Source: Coprinus comatus
Taxonomy: Eukaryota; Basidiomycota; Agaricomycetes; Agaricales; Agaricaceae
Length of the DNA stretch: 64,000 bases
Assembly: GCA_034638255.1 (NCBI GenBank)
Contig: JAWPGT010000017.1
Coordinates: 124,001 to 188,000, forward strand
Reading direction: 5' to 3'
Below are positions 34,537 through 44,698 of this stretch, one piece after another. The translations under genes were made by a program, and so were the position numbers. Below the pieces are notes generated by a model. It ran no database searches and was not told the DNA's origin. It saw only the letters and a list, made by a program, of their open reading frames with translations. Each line of letters opens with the position of its first letter. Positions within the stretch are counted from its first letter, which is position 1.

Positions 34537-35694
34537 ATGTCCTACTATCCTTCCACAGTCCCAGGCCTCTTTCTCTCTGCCAGCACATTCCACCTGCCCT
34601 CAACTTCTCCACATTTAAGCCCAACACCCATCGCAACTCTTCTTCCACAAGAACTCTACGACGTCTTCCTTCCTCCACAACATGCCACACCCTATCCCAT
34701 TGATCCTTCTTATGTTATCCAAAACACTCCTGCAAAAGGATTCGGAATGTTTGCTAGGCGTCTAATCCAACCTGGAGAGTTGATTTTAGATGAACATCCT
34801 ATTCTGATCGTTCCGGAACGTCCGCTCCCACACGATTCACCTGCTTGGGATGAGCTTGGTCGTTCTCTTCCTCAGGAACAACGCACAGAACTGTTGACTA
34901 TGGCAAATTGTCGACCTTCGGAAGAGTGCCCTAGTCCTGTTGAAGGAATTGTACGAACAAATGGGTTGATACTGGATATTCCGGAACCTATAGTAAAGGA
35001 GAAGAAGAAGAAGAAGACAGGAGCGATCAGAGAACGCTTCGGTGGTGTCTTCTTGAAAATCAATCGTTGTAACCACAGCTGTAGTCCCAATGCAGCACAC
35101 AAATGGCAACATTCCAATCTATCTTACAAACTCTATGCTCTTCGTACTATCCAACCAGGAGAAGAGATCTCAATGTTTTATACCGATCTTACACAACCTC
35201 GGGATGTGCGTCGTGCGGAATTATTAAGGAATCATAGATTTCTCTGTACATGCCCCGGTTGCGATTCGCCCTCGGAAGAAGAAGTGGTCAATAGTGACAA
35301 GGTCCGAAAAGAACTCGGTCAATGGCTATCAACGAAACCTTCTTATATCAAATGGTCAACCGATATGTGTCGTGCAGATGACATTGTTACTTCTTCCCAT
35401 CTCCTTGCGTTATCCCTTATCGAAAAAGAAGGCATGCATTTTATGCAAGCAATCTTCATCGAAGAACTAGTCTTGTCATACGCAATACTCGGAGATGAAA
35501 CTCAATTCCGTGAACGAGCAAACGAATTCATACAAAAATGTAGCATCGAGGATCCGGAGAGAGCAGCTGAATTTGCGTCATGGTTAACAGAGACGAAGAA
35601 AAACAAGAAATGGGGATGGAGGAAGAAACAACGAATGTTAATGTCAAGAAGACGAGATACGTCACCCGAGTACTACGCCTCTTCACTCTTTTGA
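34537..35694 (+). CDS. SET-domain protein (SMYD-like lysine methyltransferase)
   Basis: A single exon of 385 residues. The SET domain runs from about residue 58 (YVIQNTPAKGFGMFA) through DEHPILIV to the motif NRCNHSCSPNA at about 176-186 and GEEISMFYTD at about 208-217. The NHSCSPN motif forms the pseudoknot and cofactor site. A post-SET-like cluster CTCPGC follows at about 237-242. There is no MYND zinc finger inside the SET domain; instead a lysine-rich insert (KEKKKKK) is present. A helical C-terminal region (about 260-345) resembles a TPR-like tail. It should transfer methyl groups from S-adenosylmethionine to a protein lysine; the substrate is unknown. It has no introns, unlike almost all other genes here, and shares a 65-bp upstream region with RIT1. 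Confidence 0.87.
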   Translation: MSYYPSTVPGLFLSASTFHLPSTSPHLSPTPIATLLPQELYDVFLPPQHATPYPIDPSYVIQNTPAKGFGMFARRLIQPGELILDEHPILIVPERPLPHDSPAWDELGRSLPQEQRTELLTMANCRPSEECPSPVEGIVRTNGLILDIPEPIVKEKKKKKTGAIRERFGGVFLKINRCNHSCSPNAAHKWQHSNLSYKLYALRTIQPGEEISMFYTDLTQPRDVRRAELLRNHRFLCTCPGCDSPSEEEVVNSDKVRKELGQWLSTKPSYIKWSTDMCRADDIVTSSHLLALSLIEKEGMHFMQAIFIEELVLSYAILGDETQFRERANEFIQKCSIEDPERAAEFASWLTETKKNKKWGWRKKQRMLMSRRRDTSPEYYASSLF

Positions 35695-36352
35695 AAATCG
35701 CCATTTTTAAAATGATCTATGTGTATACAAGAATATACAAGAACTCAATATTCTTCAGCAAAATTTAAAACCTCCTTGGTGTACTCTCTGGAATGGGGGG
35801 CTTGCATTTTAATGAGCGGAGGGTCACCCGAGGAGGTTGGGTTTGTATCTATTAATATCTCATCGAATCACATGATTGCTCACGCGACGCGTTTCGTTGA
35901 CTTTAATTCCAAAACTTTCCCACGAACAATCCCTTAATCATAACCTGGGGTTTCCTGAGACCTGTGCTTCTTCGCCTGAACCTGAGTAAAAAGATAAGCT
36001 CTTTTAGGAAAATTAACCTTTTGCTTAGACATCCATCTCTCACACACCTCTTACTTGATCCACTCGGACCAAATCCACTCCAACGTCATCACAACAACAA
36101 CAACAACACAAACAAGCCCCTTTTGAATACCCTTTCGTCCTACACGCACTCACGTATATAAATCAACGCGCGGAATCCATCCCCTACTTAATTATCTCTT
36201 CATATCACCATCTCTTCACAATCCTCAAGATATACACACACATATATATATATCGGAACACACCCTTCATATCTATCGTATCGTGCGCGCCTTTTTCTTT
36301 TCTTATTAGAATTTTCTTTTTTGAAGAAAGTAAAAGGAAAGAAGATATATAT
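35695..36352. other. Intergenic, 0.66 kb, with short repeats
   Basis: Holds the promoter of the sororin-like gene. It contains ACAACA repeats near 36,093-36,112, a CA/TA microsatellite at 36,232-36,252 and a purine-rich tract just before the start codon. No gene seen. Confidence 0.5.
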
Positions 36353-36828
36353 ATGCCTAGGACGAGAAATATAACGAAAGAACAGTGGAAAGCTGTTAGT
36401 GGTGCTAGTAATTCTTCTTCTCATATTGCCAGTTCTGGGTCTGGGTCTGGTTTGCCTACTGTTATCATAAAACCTGAGATCAAATCAGGTCAACGAAATA
36501 CAAGAACAGGAGCAAGAACAAGAATGACTACAAGACTTCAAAGTCAAATATCGAGATCGAGATCGAATGCTGGTGTCGGTGCTGGTGTTGTTGGCGTTGG
36601 CGTTGGCATTGATGTTAGCGAGAGTAATAGTATCAGTGGAACTTCAACAAAGGAGAATCATTATGATGAGGCGAACCAGGAGAACGATAACGATGAGAAC
36701 GAAGATCAAGAGAACATTAAACCTATACCTCCTTCTCAAGTTACCGCTACTGTTAAAGGAGGAGGAGGAGAAAGGAAGAGGAAACAAAGACCATTACAAG
36801 ATATAACTTCTCTTATTGTTCCTTCTTC

Positions 36829-36861
<33 letters not shown>

Positions 36862-38246
36862 GAGTTGAAGAGTCATTTGAATGGCAAGGGGAATCACCAC
36901 CAAAGAGGATTAAATCTATGCCTATGCCTATGTCTATGTCTATGTCTACACCCAAGTATTCGAATTATTCTCCAATGAAGACAAGGATGAGAGCTAATGC
37001 GAAGGAAAAGGGTAAAGAGAGGGCTAAAGAGGTGATAGAGATGGGGAAAGCGAAAAAGAAAGAGAAGGGGAAAGAGAAAGAGAAAGTTGTAGAGAAAGGG
37101 AAGAAGAGAGATATACGATTTCCTTCATCACTTCCACCATCATCACCTCCACCACCTTTACCTCAATCTCAGTCCTACGATCTAAATTTTAGATCTGAAT
37201 TAGTAGGAACTTCTTTACAACATCAACGATTATATGAAGAGAAAGGTGAAGGAGGAAGTGGAATTGATCAACGATTGATTGATGCTGTATGGGCTAGTTT
37301 CGCAGAAGAGGATGAAAATGAAGAGGAAGGGGAAGTTATGGTACCAATACTTGAAGATGAGGATGAGAATGAAGTTCCAGTTGCTTCGGAAGGTCCGGAA
37401 CATACACGAACATCCGATCCATTTGGATTTTTTGCCGTCGAAAGAGAACTCAAAGCTCAACGACAATTACCACTACCATCCGAAAACAAATTTGGATATG
37501 AAGCTGGTGGAAGAGTACTAGTTCCTGCGTCATCTGGATATTTCCCATCAGAATTGATACTTGACAACGAGGAAGATGAAGAAATGATATCACCTTGTGC
37601 AACACCTCATCGACCTCATAAAAAGAAACGTGTCAAGAGAGTTAGTTTAGTTGAAGAAGATGTGGGAATATATAGTCCTAGGACTGAATCGTTACCAAGT
37701 TCACCTTCACCTGTTAAAGTTAGGGAATCGTGGATAGAAGAAAAGATGAAGAGGGAGAGTTTGAAATTGAGAAGTAGTGATTTGATGTCTTCGGAGATTG
37801 GGTCCGAGTCGATATTACAAGCTGCTTTTACGCCGAAATCAAAGTTGAAGTTTCCCAAGGTGGAACCGGAGAAGGTGACAAGAGTGACAAGGGGGAAGAA
37901 AGGGAAAGAAGTGGAATCAACGAAGAGGAAAGGAAAAGAAAAGGAGGTTGAACCGAAGACAGAGAGGAAATTGAGGCCTAAGAGAGGAAAGAAAGAGAAA
38001 GAGGAAGAAGAAGAGAGTAGAACACCGAGTGATCCGGTGGGATTTGCAAATCGGATGGTTAAAAGGTTACCGGTGCGACGGAAGAAAGAAAATGAAAGCA
38101 AAAAACCCAAGCCAAAGCCGAAGAAGAAAGAAGTTGCAGTAAAGACAAAGAGACCAAAGGTAGAATTATCTGAGCAAAGGAAAGCAGCGATTGAGTATTT
38201 TAAAACTGTAGCGGCATATTCGTTGGAAGAAGAATATGTGATCTGA
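36353..38246 (+). CDS. KEN-box/FGF-motif chromosomal protein, possible fungal sororin
   Basis: Two open frames, 36353-36868 and 36816-38246, overlap at a TCA repeat and belong together: both are basic, disordered and similar in composition. The first holds a KEN box (TKENHYDE) and an NQEN. The second holds DPFGFFAVERELK, an FGF-type motif, many Lys/Glu tracts, a repeated DPVGFANRMVKRLP, and a conserved-looking C-terminus, EQRKAAIEYFKTVAAYSLEEEYVI-like (given here only in outline). KEN box, FGF motif and a short C-terminal domain in that order are the layout of sororin, which binds Pds5 to protect cohesin and is degraded by APC/C. This name is an inference. To join the frames one base must be lost, most simply in AAAA before the TCA repeat (36829-36832); no intron fits. 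About 620 residues. Confidence 0.6.
36833..36861. repeat. (TCA)n repeat in coding sequence
   Basis: Nine to ten TCA units give poly-Ser in one frame and poly-His in another. The two halves of the sororin-like gene meet here in different frames. Confidence 0.9.
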
Positions 38247-38335
38247 CCACGTGTAACCTGTAATGACATCATTGATCAACCCCCCGCAAAACCGATCGAT
38301 AACATTTGAGCGCTAAATACCCCTTTTTCACACAA

Positions 38336-39328
38336 ATGCACCAATCGCCACAGCAAACATACCATCCTCACAGAGTTGTTGGCTTTGAGCCAGAGCCAGA
38401 GGACAATGTCCTTCCAAGAATACAAAGCCCCTATCTCAAGGCTATGATGAACTATGTCAAGGCGATAAATAGCATGAATTACGAGGCTATCATGGATTGC
38501 TTTGATGAGCGCTTGGAGCATTCCATTTTACCTACTAGTATGCGAAGGCCTGTCTTGAATTATAATACCTATGGGAAATATATTGCGGATGTATTACCGA
38601 TGTTTCAATCTCTTATGGTGAGTCGCCGGTCTCCTTTTCGATCTTCCGAAGCAAGAATTGGAATTGATTAATGATTACGTTTTGGCAGCTTACCCCTAAA
38701 TCTCCACTCGAATTCGGACATAAGATGGTTCTTCAGGTATGGCCACTAGGGTTTTCTCTTGTTTTAAATAACCACCTGATGACTGACCCTATGTGGCGAA
38801 AAATTGTATAAACCTTTTTAATAGGGTAAGATTGTTGGAGCGGGTTATTCAGGAAGGGAATATATAAACGAATTCGTCCTCATTGTTGAATTCACCGTGG
38901 TAGAACCCAAATATGTATCAATGTCGAATTTTCCAGAAAGAATGTTACCCAAGATGATCAATGTGAAGCAATATGTGGATAGTAAAACGGTTATGTCATG
39001 GTTTATGGAAGAGAGGCAATGGATTTCGGAGCAGAAAAAATTACAGAGTCAACAAAGAGGAAGAGGAGGTAGTACTCGAGATCGTGAACGAGATCGTGAA
39101 CGAGATCGTGAACATGGTGGAGGTCAACTTTCGCCCGTTCAACCAGGACAAGCATCTGGGTTAGGGTATCCTACTTCCCCAACCTCTCGATACCCACAAC
39201 AGGGATTTGGTAGTTATGGGCAAGGATATGGGAGTTATGGACAGGGATCGGGACAAGGTTCAGGATCTGGGCAAGGCTATCCATCTTCGTACCGGTCAAG
39301 CCATACCCATAGGGATCGAAACACTTGA
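38336..39328 (+). CDS. NTF2-like (SnoaL-type) domain protein with Gly/Gln tail
   Basis: Exons 38336-38617, 38689-38736 and 38825-39328 give 277 residues. Residues about 25-170 match the cone-shaped NTF2-like fold pattern: a helix YLKAMMNYVKAINSMNYEAIMDCFDERLE, then P.S...........Y, strands EFGHKMVLQGKIVGAG and YINEFVLIVEF, and a final helix VKQYVDSKTVMSWFMEER. It is the standalone form often seen in agarics as a small hypothetical protein; ligand or partner is unknown. The tail has a charged DRERDRERDRE repeat and a low-complexity region with GYGSYGQGSGQGSG, like RNA-binding or prion-like tails. The ATG at 38336 is the first in frame. Only 89 bp separate it from the preceding gene. Confidence 0.72.
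39077..39112 (+). repeat. 12-bp tandem repeat, three copies
   Basis: Three copies of CGAGATCGTGAA encode the Asp-Arg-Glu-Arg repeat of the NTF2-like protein. Confidence 0.9.
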
Positions 39329-39719
39329 GAGAGTGTGAATGTATGTTTATGATTTCTGTTTCGCTTTCATTTCACCTTTTGTTATATATCATTTTTTTAA
39401 GACATCTGAACACTTCATAAATGCGTGAACCAGACGGACACTGGCTTTCAGTCTTCTTGCAATTTAATATGCCTGATACTCCCTCGAGATCACGAAACTC
39501 TGTTAGGAGTACTCCTTCGTATGTTGGAACTCCCAGAAGTAGAAAAGTTCATGCTGGAATCGCGGTCAATTGGACGTTATCGAAGGTGGTGTTGGATTTG
39601 GATTTGGATACATTGAGGTTACAAGGTCCGTTGATGAGGTTAGGATTGGAAGAACAAGAGAAGTTTATATTCGCACAGTACGTCCCTCATGGCAGGGATC
39701 TTTTCTTGAATTGAATGCG
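39329..39719. other. Intergenic with an unexplained ORF
   Basis: Upstream of the GH71 gene. An open frame from the ATG at 39472 to 39714 starts with an SR/TP-rich segment (DTPSRSRNSVRSTP) that looks protein-like, but it is in a different frame from GH71 and cannot be spliced to it with the sites present. It could be the 5' end of a longer GH71 message, a separate short gene, or chance. Confidence 0.4.
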
Positions 39720-41796
39720 ATGAAAACTGATAAGAGATACGCGCCCAGATTTATAGTTGGAAATACCTATGTGAGTTTATATATCAAGTGACCCGTTGGA
39801 GAGACGATGTACCCAAGGGCTGACTTGGAACCCTTTGTCATGTGAAGCTTTATACGGAGGATGATTGGTTGGAAGATTTGAAACTCGCAAGTGAACGAGA
39901 GATGTACGTACTGTTTGATTTAATATCAGGTCATGAGGATAATCTAATCTCTTTAATAGAGATGGATTCGTACTCAATGTTGGAGTTGATGAATGGCAGA
40001 AGGATAGAGTTACGGATTGTTTCAAGGCTTCGGAGAAATTGGATGCAAATACCAAGTTTCGGTTTACCTTGAGTTTTGATATGACGTACGTTCGCTTTAC
40101 TAACTGATTATAACGTTTTGCTTTTTTAACATTTGAACTTGAAAAGATCAATTCCAGGATACTCCCTACAAGATGTTCGTCACTTGGCCTCATACCTATT
40201 CCCACACGCCAATCACCCAAGGATGTTCAAACATCCTCGTTCAGGAAACGTAGTAATTTCTACCGTTTCTGGAGAGAAATGTTTCTTTGGACAAGGACGG
40301 TTAGAAGAAGGTTGGGCATATGCTAAAAAGGAATTGTCTCTGATTACTCCTGTGAGTTCTATTCTAATCTCTAAATACAATTGAGACATAACCCTGATCG
40401 AAATTGTTGGATGTTTAGATTGATTTCATACCATCCTTTTTTATGAATCCGGCTCAATATCCAAGCGTTCCTTCCTTGGATGGTGTATTCAATGTACGTT
40501 TATTATTATTCTTTCTTGTTATAATATATTACAGTTTCTGATACAACAAAAAATATTAGCGAAATGGAGCATGGCCTGTTCATCTCTCTCCCTCACTCCC
40601 TCAGAAATTGATTAACAATCCTAAACTCGATTCTGATCTTCATCATCTTCGTCATTTAGGAGATGATAAGACTTTCATAGCAGCTGTTTCACCTTGGTTT
40701 TTCACTGTAAGTGGTTCCCCTGTCTTTCTTGTATTAATTATAATTTACCTGAAACATAATGTGGTGTATAGCATTACAGACCTGAGAGTTTAAACAAGAA
40801 CGTGAGTCTTGTTTTTAATAATGGGTAATTGGACGTTGGAGTATTAATATTGATGGTTTTTTTTTTGGATGTTTTAGATGATTTATCGTGGTGATGAATG
40901 GCTTTTCGTTCGTCGTTGGGAACAATTGATTGAGATGAGGGATCGTATTGATATGGTTCAAGTCATTTCATGGAATGGTTAGTAGTATTCACATACAAGA
41001 CTTACTTACCCTTATATACATAACGCACATCCTTTAGATTACGGCGAATCAACGTACATCGGACCCACTAAAGTAAGTCCCCGGTAATCTCTTCAAAATT
41101 TAATTTTTGAATTTAAATAATTGCGTGAGTAGGAGATTTGGGAAGATGAATCGGAAACTTGGGTTGATGGTTTCCCTCATGAACCTTGGTTATATCTCAA
41201 CAGTTATTTCGCAAGAGCTTTCAAAGATGGAGTTTATCCTGAATTAGAACGTGATCAGATTTTTGTTTGGGCACGTCCTCATCCTAAAGATGCTATTGCT
41301 AAAGGAGACGACATTGATAAACCTACAAATTGGGAATTGGTACGTTAACATTAACTCCTATTTTTAATACACTTCTTTTAACGTAAATTCGGACTGTTAT
41401 TATACTTAGACTGAAGATCTTATGTGGATAGTCGTATTTGCAATTGAACCAGCAACCGTTGAAATCACAACAACCGATTTTTTCGTTACTCCTTCTAACA
41501 GGACCTCTTCTACCTCCTCCTCCTCCTCTTCTTTATCAACCTCTTCATCAATCTTCCCTTCAGACGCCGGAACCATCATCAATGATGACAATAATTCATC
41601 CAACTCCGACATTCAAATATTAGAAGTCAAACCTGGTATGACTAAACTTTCATCACCTCTTAGAGTTGGTGGAGGAATTAAGGTTATTATGGTTAGAGAT
41701 GATGAAGTTGTAGCGGAATGTGTACCTGTTGGGTATAAGTTTGAGAAGAGACCTGGTGTTTATAATTTTAATGCGTTTGTTGCTATGTCTAGATGA
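39720..41796 (+). CDS. GH71 endo-alpha-1,3-glucanase without signal peptide
   Basis: Eleven exons (39720-39770, 39848-39903, 39960-40085, 40147-40351, 40419-40493, 40560-40706, 40772-40801, 40878-40977, 41038-41072, 41133-41339, 41410-41796) give 472 residues with every phase consistent. Family motifs appear in order: FIVGNTY, DGFVLNVGVDEW, FTLSFDMT, NHPRMFKHP, VVISTVSGE, WNDYGEST and PHEPW. GH71 enzymes (mutanases) cleave alpha-1,3-glucan, a main wall polymer of fungi. The C-terminal 120 residues, after EDLMWIVVFA, include a serine-rich spacer and a beta-sandwich-like part. No signal peptide precedes FIVGNTY, recalling S. pombe Agn2, which acts inside the ascus. The start is therefore uncertain, since an upstream exon with a signal could have been missed. 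Confidence 0.9.
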
Positions 41797-42621
41797 AGAA
41801 AGGTCGGAGGTTGGAGCCGTTTGGACTCTTGGTATGTTAAGCATTGAGCGCTTGGAAGGGAAGAGAAATTCTTCGGACCACTGGCTTGGATCTATGATCT
41901 TAGTGTTTATGATTTTATGATTTTGTTTTATGAAGATTTTAGTTATATTGCGTAGTATTGAGTTCAGACCTGAGACTATTCCATGGATTTATGATGAAAT
42001 TTATTATTGTATGTTAGAAAATATATAGTTGATGCGGCGCGGAGAAACCAACTGCTTGAAACTCATATTTTGGTATTGCCTGGGTACTGCGGGTTTGATG
42101 TTCTATCTATTTTTATCTACTACTTTTGGGGGTTCGAAGCGATACAAAACGATATAACCTCGCAAGTTTTTAGGCGCAAATCAGTTTCTTTTAGCTTCAC
42201 AATTACACCCTTAGATTCTTTACCAGCTCACAATTTTGTTCCAACTTCCTGCTCAACACTTTGATGACAATTCGGCAACTATATTTATATTTTCGGCATT
42301 TGCCGCCTTCTTAAGCGCCCTCTGATCTCAATACTTCACTCTCCGTGTGTATCCGTGCGGCTTCAGATTTCTTTTGCTTGGGTTCCAAATAACAACATTG
42401 GGATGCTCAATGTAAGCTCTTACACAACTGTAAAGTTAACTGCATCTGACAGGGGATGGTTTGTATATTTTTGTGCAGTTCCATACGACCGTATGATACC
42501 ATCTGACTTCCACTGATACTGCCACGACCATTGGGAAGACCCGGTCTGTGCCTGGGATTAACGGTTAATAATAGAATTGACAGTTGGTACCGGTCCCTAT
42601 CTCAACTCTTTCACTACTACC
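41797..42621. other. Intergenic, 0.83 kb
   Basis: Between GH71 and the first of the tandem membrane paralogues. A few short frames but no recognisable gene, RNA or repeat. It contains the promoter of the gene starting at 42622. Confidence 0.5.
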
Positions 42622-44356
42622 ATGTCGACTCTTCTCTTTCTAGCTGCTGTTCTCAGTAACGCCTTGGCTACTCCAATACTACCGGACCCGGACGCTACGT
42701 CAAACACTCAAACATTCCTTTCTACTTACAGAACGTTGCTTCTGGAGTCCTTATGGCATATTTGGTCTTTCATCAAAGAACAAGCAGAAATCATTGAGGG
42801 ATATCTTCCAACCAGCGTAAGGTCATTGTTGAAGGTTGTCATCAAATTTCTGGGTGATGAAGGCGGAACGAATACACAAGTGGTCATTTCTTCCATTGTG
42901 ATCTGTTTCATGTGCGCTTGGATCTCTGCTCCACCACGGCTCCGTTACAAACGGGCTGGTTGGAGTAGATGGGAGATGTTCAGGCTTCGTTGTCTTCGTA
43001 TGTCGGCGGCTGTTCTCGCACCAGATGACGGTGCGATGTCGTTAGGGGAATATGTTGGATATGCAAGAGCATCTTTGGCTACTATCAATAAAAAACTATT
43101 TCATGATGGTAAAGTCATCCTATTGTGTGTTTGTAAATGTATAATGTTGATTTCTCTGAAGATGCCGAGAAAAAATGGACCGAAGCTCATGTTCATTTCG
43201 CTTGTCTTGGTGGATTCGAGCTTTTGGAACTAGATAATACAGTTCGTCCACTCATACTGAACGAACTTATAATGTTGGCTTTGAACAAGGAGATTGAGGT
43301 ATCTCAACTGTTGATATCGAAAGAGGATATTCGAAGAAGGACAAAGGGTGGAAGCTGGAAACTCACGAAATTCTTCGTGTTCTTGGCTTTCGTTTGGTTT
43401 ATCTTCAAATGGAGGAATAGTCGAGAGTTCGACCTTCTCAGAGAGCTTACATTGATGTATGCATTCTTCACGTTATTCTCGTGTTACATCTCCCGTCATA
43501 AACGAGTTCAATTGCTCGATCCCTTCATTATTCAGAAGCTGAGGAGGGATAGTCCGATGGGTGTTCAAAAAGAAGGAGAAAGGGAGGAGGATCAGCGTGA
43601 AGGAGAAACAATCAAAGAGGAAATTCTTGACACGTCTTTAAACGAAGGACATTTGGTCATTCCACACTCATCTTCCCACTTCGACTTTGACCCAGAAAAG
43701 GCGCAACCCTTACTACCTGAGGCCCCAAAATCCGAAGAAACCTTCGACAATCCCAGCAAACATGAAGAACGCTCTAGCTCATCTCCAAATAAATCCATGT
43801 TAGAGAGAATCCGGCATGACTGGGAAACGTCCCATGGATTATCCGGCATTTTCTCTTTCTTGTGGAATATTATTTTTGTTTACCTCCTTGAAGTACTTCT
43901 TTATGTTGTTTTGTTCGTGTTTTTCCTGGCAGCTCTCGCATGCTGTATGGTTGTAGCCACAAAGAATCACATCTGGAAGCTAATGATAGACCCAACCCGC
44001 GTACGCCCTTACATTTTATTTATTATGGAAGTGGATTCTAATTTCAGTTGTTTCAGTTGCCAATTACTCTTGGTAACACAATAACTTGTTGTGTCATTAA
44101 CTCTTACTGGGGACACCTCATATATAGAACCCAATGGGTACAGTTCAAGTCAGAGTATGAAAGACAGTTATGGATTTGGTCTACATGGTTCATTGTTCTT
44201 CAACCCTTTATTTTCTTGCCATTCTCGAATCGCCGTCTTCGAATGAAATTTGGGAATGTCTTTGGGCAAAAGATCTCAGTGTTATATTCACTCCTTTACT
44301 TTTTTGCTCGATTGACCATGTTTTTCCTTCCCTTCTACTATGCCTTCAGGCGTTAG
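42622..44356 (+). CDS. Agaric-type multi-pass membrane protein, tandem copy 1
   Basis: Exons 42622-43108, 43162-44000 and 44057-44356 give 541 residues. I set the start at the ATG giving a signal peptide (MSTLLFLAAVLSNALA), as in the paralogue downstream. A first helix at about 92-107 (VVISSIVICFMCAWI) is followed by a conserved cytosolic block: KKWTEAHVHFACLGGF, a KEIEV...ISKEDIRRRTKGG segment, then a helix pair (FFVFLAFVWFIFKW and LTLMYAFFTLFSCY). A long acidic loop, two more helices, and an exon 3 with WIWSTWFIVLQPFIF and a terminal helix follow. The WT..H.HF..(L/M)GGF and D.R.(R/K).GG blocks mark a large, uncharacterised membrane family expanded in Agaricomycetes. Intron 2 has two in-frame acceptors; I took the second (44055-44056) because it matches the paralogue. 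Confidence 0.85.
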
Positions 44357-44698
44357 TAAGTGTCAATGATTGAATGGTTCGTTAAATACCCAATCTGTAC
44401 CCAATGCATGTAGCGAACGACGTTTTTAACACGGCTAGTATTTATTGGACCCACTAGCATGTGATATATTCATCTACAGTATGTATTCTCCTCCAGTGGA
44501 AATCATTTAAAACGTACCAATAGCCACCAAACATTTATCTTATACCCTCAGTCCATCAAATAGAGCAACAGGTGCTGGTGCGGGGGTTTCGCAGTTGACG
44601 TGATGTGTGCCCTCATAGCCGGTACCTGAATTTGATTGATGAAAGATACATACTTGTTCAATTGTTATGTCAGTCCACAACCTCTTCCATGAACTAGC
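44357..44698. promoter_or_regulatory. Intergenic between tandem paralogues
   Basis: A 342-bp spacer holding the terminator of copy 1 and the promoter of copy 2. No other gene. Confidence 0.5.
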
